A DNA stretch of 64,000 nucleotides from Streptomyces lincolnensis (GTDB lineage Bacteria; Actinomycetota; Actinomycetes; Streptomycetales; Streptomycetaceae), in contig NZ_JAIHON010000018.1 in NCBI RefSeq assembly GCF_021173675.1, forward strand, positions 151,574 through 215,573. Reading direction: 5' to 3'. Position 1 is the first letter of the stretch. Each line of letters starts with the position of its first letter. The position numbers and the translations under genes were made by a program. Shown piece after piece: positions 59,753 to 64,000 of the stretch. The notes under the pieces are model-generated. The model had not been told where the DNA came from. It ran no database searches and saw only the letters and a program-made list of their open reading frames with translations.

Positions 59753-60928
59753 CTAAGCCAAAAGCCCCCGCAACGGAAACACCGCCCGCCGCGCAGCCAA
59801 CACCGCCTGATCCAACCGATCCGCAGGGTCGTACCCCGCCTCCCACCCCGCAAAAGACACCGGCCACCGCCCATCGGTCATCCGCCCGGGCCCCAACTGC
59901 CGAGTCCGAGCAAACACCTCCTGCCGCCACCCCTCAGGAATCACCGCCTCAGGCAAGATCTCCCGCCCCGCAGCAACCCCCACCAGATGCGTCCACGACC
60001 GCGGCACCACATCCACCACCGCGTACCCACCCCCACCGAGCGCCACCCACCGCCCCTCGGCATACGAATGAGCCAGCTCATGACACGCCACCTGCACAGC
60101 CCGCTGCGCATCCAACGACACAGCCAAATGCGCCAACGGATCCTCGAAATGCGTATCCGCCCCATGCTGCGTCACCAACACCTGCGGCCGAAACTCCGCA
60201 AGCACCTCAGGCACCACCGCATGAAACGCCCGCAACCACCCCGCATCCCCGGTCCCCGCAGGCAACGCCACATTCACGGCCGACCCCTCCGCGGCCCCCT
60301 CCGCCCCCGTCTCCTCCGGCCACCCGGTCTGCGGAAACAACGTACGAGGATGCTCGTGCAGCGAAATCGTCAGAACCCGCGGATCCTCCCAGAACGCCGC
60401 CTGCACACCATCCCCGTGATGCACATCGACATCCACATAGGCGACCCGCTCAGCACCCAACTCCAACAACCGAGCGATCGCCAACGACGCGTCGTTGTAG
60501 ATGCAGAACCCCGACGCACCCCCCGGCATCGCATGATGCAACCCACCCGCGAAGTTCACCGCGTGCAGCGCCTCCCCCCGCCACACAGCCTCCGCGGCCC
60601 CCACCGACTGCCCGGCGATCAGGGCGGACGCCTCATGCATCCCCGCGAAGGCGGGATCATCCATCGTCCCCAGCCCGTACGACCCGTCGGCCGCCCCGGG
60701 ATCCGCCGACGCCGCCTTCACGGCCTCGACATAGTCCTCGCGATGGACCAGCCGCAGCGTCGACTCCCCGGCCGGCTTCGCCGCCACGACCTCCACGTCC
60801 CGGTCAAGCCCGAAAGCCTGAACAAGCTTCCAGGTCAGGGCAAGCCGTACCGGATCCATCGGATGGTCCGGACCGAAGTCATAGCCCGTTACTGCCTCGT
60901 CCCACATCAGCTGTGCGCGGCCGCTCAT
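59753..60928 (-). CDS. Acetoin utilization protein AcuC / histone-deacetylase-family enzyme
   Basis: A 391-residue zinc deacetylase: HPMDPVRLALTW near the start, the catalytic pair in AGGLHHAMPGGASGFCIYND, zinc ligands in YVDVDVHHGDGVQ, ISLHEHPRTLFP, and the final GGGGYAVVDV. Members remove acetyl groups from lysines (for example of acetyl-CoA synthetase) or small amides. The ATG at 60928 lies inside the 3' end of the upstream MFS gene (50-base overlap in another frame), suggesting coupling. Confidence 0.92.
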   Translation of the reverse strand: MSGRAQLMWDEAVTGYDFGPDHPMDPVRLALTWKLVQAFGLDRDVEVVAAKPAGESTLRLVHREDYVEAVKAASADPGAADGSYGLGTMDDPAFAGMHEASALIAGQSVGAAEAVWRGEALHAVNFAGGLHHAMPGGASGFCIYNDASLAIARLLELGAERVAYVDVDVHHGDGVQAAFWEDPRVLTISLHEHPRTLFPQTGWPEETGAEGAAEGSAVNVALPAGTGDAGWLRAFHAVVPEVLAEFRPQVLVTQHGADTHFEDPLAHLAVSLDAQRAVQVACHELAHSYAEGRWVALGGGGYAVVDVVPRSWTHLVGVAAGREILPEAVIPEGWRQEVFARTRQLGPGRMTDGRWPVSFAGWEAGYDPADRLDQAVLAARRAVFPLRGLLA

Positions 60929-62120
60929 GCCCGCCACCGTATCGGTCCGGTTGAGTTTCGAACGACCGGGCGTACACCAGCGTCACCAGCACCAACACCA
61001 TCGGTACGAGCATGGCCCCGCGGTAGCTCCACAGGTCCCCCAGCGCCCCCACCAACGGCGACCCGACCAGGAAGCCCACGTAGTTGAAGACATTGAGCCG
61101 CGCGACGGCCGCATCGGACGCCCCGGGGAACAACCGCCCCGCCGCCGCGAAGGTCTGCGGCACCAGCACACACAACCCCAGCCCCAGCAGCGTGAACCCG
61201 AGCATCCCCACCCACGCCCCGGGCGCCACGGCCACCACCGCGAACCCGACCGCCGCCACCAACGCCCCACACCGTACGACGGCCACGGCCCCGAACCGCC
61301 GTACCCCGAGGTCCCCGATGGCCCGCCCCACCAGCGTGGTCACCATGTACACGTTGTACGGCACGGTCGCCAGCTGCTCCGAACTCCCCAGCACGTCCTT
61401 GAGATACTTCGCGCTCCAGTTGGAGACGGTCGAGTCCCCGATGTACGCGAAGCACATCACCAGGCACAGCGGCAGCAGCAACTTGAAGGCGGGGCCCTGA
61501 CCGCCGCCGCCCGCCTTCTCGTCCGCCGCCCCCGCACCGGCCCCGCTCCCGTCCTCCTGGTCGCGGGTATCGACATACCACCGGCTCCCCACCAGCGCGG
61601 CCGGCAGCAGCACCAGCACCACCGGCAGATACGACACCCACAGCGCGAGATGCCAGTGCGCCCCCACCCAGGCGAGCGAGGCCCCCACGATCCCGCCCAG
61701 GCTGAACACGGCATGGAAACTCAGCATGATGCTGCGCCCGTACGCCCGCTGAAGGCTCACCCCGAGCATGTTCATCGAGGCGTCCAGCGCACCCACGGCC
61801 AGCCCGAACGCGGCCAGCGAGACCCCCAGCTCGACCATGGAGTCCCCGGCCCCCACCCCGAGCAGCGCCAGGAGCACGACGGGCTGGGCCCAGCGCAGCA
61901 CCCGGCTCGGCGGTATCCGCTTCACCAACTGCTCGGTCGACACACTCCCGACACCGGCCAGGACGGGTACCGCGGCGAGGAAGGCGGGCAGCAGCGCGTC
62001 AGAGACGCCGTACCGGTCCTGAATGGCCGGGATCCGCGTCACCAGCAGAGCAAAGGCCACGCCCTGCGCGAAGAAGCTGAACGCCAGCGAGGCCCTACCG
62101 CGCCGCAGCACATCAGTCAT
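60879..62120 (-). CDS. MFS transporter
   Basis: A 413-residue protein with about twelve hydrophobic segments: ASLAFSFFAQGVAFALLVTRIPAIQ-like start (SFFAQGVAFALLVTRIPAI), LAAFGLAVGALDASMNMLGV and LLGLGLCVLVPQTFAAAGRL. It resembles the YbjJ/FucP-like branch. Substrate unknown. The last 50 bases overlap the acuC start, so the two genes are probably one operon. Confidence 0.88.
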   Translation of the reverse strand: MTDVLRRGRASLAFSFFAQGVAFALLVTRIPAIQDRYGVSDALLPAFLAAVPVLAGVGSVSTEQLVKRIPPSRVLRWAQPVVLLALLGVGAGDSMVELGVSLAAFGLAVGALDASMNMLGVSLQRAYGRSIMLSFHAVFSLGGIVGASLAWVGAHWHLALWVSYLPVVLVLLPAALVGSRWYVDTRDQEDGSGAGAGAADEKAGGGGQGPAFKLLLPLCLVMCFAYIGDSTVSNWSAKYLKDVLGSSEQLATVPYNVYMVTTLVGRAIGDLGVRRFGAVAVVRCGALVAAVGFAVVAVAPGAWVGMLGFTLLGLGLCVLVPQTFAAAGRLFPGASDAAVARLNVFNYVGFLVGSPLVGALGDLWSYRGAMLVPMVLVLVTLVYARSFETQPDRYGGGHERPRTADVGRGSNGL

Positions 62121-62195
62121 GGCGGCGAGCGTAGGGCCCCGGCGTACTCGTGGGTAGATCTAGCCAAAGATGAGTTTCCTTCAGCTTTACGATGC

Positions 62196-62915
62196 TCACT
62201 CGGCGACAGCGGCCAAGGAAGCCCCAGGGGCGACCGCGGCCGAACACTCCCCGCTCTCGCGACTCCCACCGCTCCCGGCACCCTTCTCACACACCTCCGC
62301 CGCGAGCATGGCCTTCATGGGCATGACGGCCAGGGCCCCACTGACGACGAACCCGCCGGCCATCGCAACGATCATGATGACCGTGCCCAGCCACACCATC
62401 GTGTCCACCGGCAACGTGTACGCCCCCACGATCCGCACCACACACTCCCCGAGCAGCACCACACCCCACACCACGGAGAACACCCGCTCGGCCCGCCGGA
62501 AGTCCTCGGACCCGCTCTCCAGCCGCTCCCACGCGGCCTCGCGCGCCGCCTCCCCCTTCACCAGCTGCGGCTTCATGAAGGCCGTCATCATCGGCCTGCC
62601 CAGCACCACGGAGACCAGAATCCCGATCCCGATCGCACTGCTGATCCCGCTGTCCTTGACGAGCATCAGCCGTGCGTCCCCGGAGACAAAGCTCAGCAGC
62701 AGCCCGACCACATTCACGAACAGGATGAGCGCGGCCAGCCCGTTGACCGCCCGGTCCCTGGCCACACTCCACCCGGTCCGCAGGGCAGGCACCACACTGC
62801 TCCACCCCAGCGCGGCCAACGTGCTCATCCCGAGCCCGTCCTTGAACAGGTAGTACGACCCCACCGGCACCGCCACGTCCAGAACGAGCGGCACAAACGC
62901 CTTCTTCTTCGACAT
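62196..62915 (-). CDS. VC0807-family membrane protein
   Basis: A 239-residue integral membrane protein with about five or six hydrophobic segments (AFVPLVLDVAVPVGSYYLF, GLAALILFVNVVGLLLSFV, VFSVVWGVVLLGECVVRIV, VWLGTVIMIVAMAGGFVV). DARLMLVKDSGIS and LGRPMMTAFMKPQ sit in the loops. This layout is that of VC0807/intracellular-septation-A-like proteins of unknown function. The start at 62915 gives the family-like MSKKKAFVP head. Confidence 0.82.
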   Translation of the reverse strand: MSKKKAFVPLVLDVAVPVGSYYLFKDGLGMSTLAALGWSSVVPALRTGWSVARDRAVNGLAALILFVNVVGLLLSFVSGDARLMLVKDSGISSAIGIGILVSVVLGRPMMTAFMKPQLVKGEAAREAAWERLESGSEDFRRAERVFSVVWGVVLLGECVVRIVGAYTLPVDTMVWLGTVIMIVAMAGGFVVSGALAVMPMKAMLAAEVCEKGAGSGGSRESGECSAAVAPGASLAAVAE

Positions 62916-62984
62916 GCCCCCAGCTTCGGGGCAGCCCTCGGCCCGCCAGTAGAAACGATCGTCCGTACCTCGGCGTGACAAATG

Positions 62985-63629
62985 TCAGACCAGCAGGTCA
63001 GCCAGCTCCCCCATGTCCGAGAAGAATCGGGTGGCCCCGACAAGCCTCTCGGCCGGCGTCATCGCGGTGAACCCGAGCACGTCCATCCCGGCGGCCACAG
63101 CCGCCTGCACCCCCAGCGGACTGTCCTCGACCACCACACACCGCGCCAGCGCGATCCCCATCCGCTCCGCCGCGTACAGGAACAGATCCGGCGCCGGCTT
63201 CCCCCGCCCCACATCCTCCGAACTGAAGATCCGCGAGTCCTCGAACCACCGGTCCAGCCCGGTCGTCCGATGCCCCACCCGAATCCGCTCATGACTCCCG
63301 GACGACGCCACACAGTACGGAACCCCGTCGGCGGCCAGCTTCTCCAGTACCGCCACGGCCCCGGGCACCGGCTCCAACTCCCGCTCGAAAGCCGCGAACA
63401 CCCGCCCATGAAAGACATCGTCGAAGTCCGCCGGCAGCCGCCGCCCGGTCCGCTCCTCCACCAGATCATGTACGCGGTGCATGGCGGAGCCCATGTAGTC
63501 GCGCAGCGAGTCCTCGTACGAGGTCGGATGCCCCAGCTCGGTGAGATAGCCGGCGAGCAGCCTGTTGGAGATGGGCTCGCTGTCGACGAGCACACCGTCG
63601 TTGTCGAAGATGACCAGGTCATAGCGCAT
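62985..63629 (-). CDS. HAD-family hydrolase (beta-phosphoglucomutase/GPH-like)
   Basis: A 214-residue HAD protein: nucleophile motif VIFDNDGVLVDSE (Asp8/Asp10), a helical cap domain, motif II YCVASSGSHERIR, and motif III/IV GRGKPAPDLFLYAA and VVVEDSPLGVQAAVAAG. It dephosphorylates small sugar phosphates or pyridoxal phosphate; the substrate is unknown. It is the first gene after the rRNA operon terminator. Confidence 0.92.
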   Translation of the reverse strand: MRYDLVIFDNDGVLVDSEPISNRLLAGYLTELGHPTSYEDSLRDYMGSAMHRVHDLVEERTGRRLPADFDDVFHGRVFAAFERELEPVPGAVAVLEKLAADGVPYCVASSGSHERIRVGHRTTGLDRWFEDSRIFSSEDVGRGKPAPDLFLYAAERMGIALARCVVVEDSPLGVQAAVAAGMDVLGFTAMTPAERLVGATRFFSDMGELADLLV

Positions 63630-63647
63630 AACCGCGAGCTTAAACGC

Positions 63648-63681
63648 AGAAAGGCCCACGCCATATGGCGTGGGCCTTTCT
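63648..63681 (-). terminator. rRNA operon terminator
   Basis: Perfect 15-base arms (63648-63662 and 63667-63681) with loop ATAT, just past the 5S rRNA in its direction of transcription. The stem ends in A/T pairs and, read on the minus strand, is followed by GCGTTTA. Confidence 0.92.
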
Positions 63682-63689
63682 CACAATTT

Positions 63690-63809
63690 GTTCGGCGGCG
63701 TCCTACTCTCCCACAGGGTCCCCCCTGCAGTACCATCGGCGCTGTAAGGCTTAGCTTCCGGGTTCGGAATGTAACCGGGCGTTTCCCTCACGCTATAACC
63801 ACCGAAACA
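63690..63809 (-). rRNA. 5S ribosomal RNA
   Basis: The reverse strand begins GTTTCGGTGGTTATAGCG and contains ACGCCCGGTTACATTCCGAA, GGTACTGCAGGGGGGACC and the closing GGGAGAGTAGGACGCCGCCG; the two ends pair as the terminal stem. About 120 nucleotides; ends may be off by one to three bases. Confidence 0.95.
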
Positions 63810-63896
63810 CTATGAAACTGTCAGCCGCACCACGCCCTAACAGGAACGTGGGGCTGTTCGTGGTTTCAGAACCAACACAGTGGACGCGAGCAACTG
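63810..63896 (-). other. 23S-5S intergenic spacer
   Basis: Transcribed spacer between 23S and 5S, moderately AT-rich, without a tRNA gene. It probably contains processing-stem sequences for both RNAs. Confidence 0.8.
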
Positions 63897-64000
63897 AGGA
63901 CAAGCCCTCGGCCTATTAGTACCGGTCACCTCCAGCGGTTACCCGCCTTCCAGATCCGGCCTATCAACCCAGTCGTCTACTGGGAGCCTTAACCCCTCAA
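63897..64000 (-). rRNA. 23S ribosomal RNA, 3' end only
   Basis: The reverse strand reads TTGAGGGGTTAAGGCTCCCA, then GACTGGGTTGATAGGCCGGA, then GTAACCGCTGGAGGTGACCG, and ends GGTACTAATAGGCCGAGGGC, the conserved last 100 or so nucleotides of bacterial 23S rRNA. The gene continues beyond base 64000; the mature 3' end is approximate. Confidence 0.95.

Noticed and set aside
60927..62978. 683-codon plus-strand open frame at the right end
   Set aside because: His/Arg/Pro/Gln-rich shadow of the MFS and VC0807-type genes.
63810..63896. tRNA gene in the 23S-5S spacer
   Set aside because: No cloverleaf, TTCGA loop or CCA-end pattern can be found in the spacer.

Overview
The window is chromosomal DNA of a Streptomyces or very close relative. 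It is strongly GC-rich with third-codon-position bias. It carries the rex-hemA-hemC-hemD operon with hemB nearby, the divergent lysS/argS pair, the developmental sigma factor bldN with its anti-sigma gene rsbN, and the 3' end of an rRNA operon (5S plus the tail of 23S, minus strand) at the right edge. Gene order from about 36 kb rightwards matches what I remember of the Streptomyces chromosomal core. The left half is more variable.

Layout. 1-4.4 kb: a LacI-type regulator that runs off the left edge and has no visible DNA-binding head, then an MHS-type transporter translationally coupled to a secreted alpha/beta hydrolase, then a PaaX-type regulator behind a strong terminator. 4.4-18.2 kb: a biosynthetic cluster I do not recognise. 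Its leftward operon is carrier protein, FkbM methyltransferase, free-standing adenylation protein, Fe(II)/2-oxoglutarate hydroxylase, MbtH-like protein, ATP-grasp ligase and flavin reductase. Its rightward pair is a PP-loop ATPase and a TauE/SafE exporter. A second leftward operon holds an SsuD-like flavin monooxygenase, an MFS exporter and a second ATP-grasp ligase, and a type II thioesterase is divergent from it. The logic suggests an amino acid (code resembling asparagine) is loaded on a lone carrier protein, hydroxylated, released, and joined into a small peptide by ATP-grasp enzymes rather than condensation domains. Sulfur chemistry is possible.

18.2-36.3 kb: mixed accessory and housekeeping genes. 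These are an unusual FMN-reductase/leucine-rich-repeat fusion, a secreted phytase-like phosphatase, an M20 peptidase, a two-component system, an FMN reductase/LLM oxygenase pair, a GNAT, a divergent quinone oxidoreductase/HxlR pair with a candidate operator, an NTF2-like protein, an SDR, a LAGLIDADG protein beside RtcB RNA ligase, two lipoproteins and a DUF2637 membrane protein.

36.3-64 kb: the conserved core. It contains lysS and argS, a DUF4253 protein, arylamine N-acetyltransferase, a DUF574-type methyltransferase, hemB, a BBE-type flavoprotein, the Rex-controlled heme operon with a recognisable Rex operator, a glutaredoxin-like protein, a HAD phosphatase, bldN and rsbN with a sigma-BldN-like promoter, an acyltransferase, an epimerase, the tiny ribosomal protein bS22, a BldC-like HTH protein, acuC, an MFS transporter, a VC0807-type membrane protein, a HAD hydrolase, and the rRNA end. 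Intergenic DNA holds several copies of repeats that I recognise as common between Streptomyces genes. I see no CRISPR array, tRNA gene, insertion sequence, prophage or replication origin.
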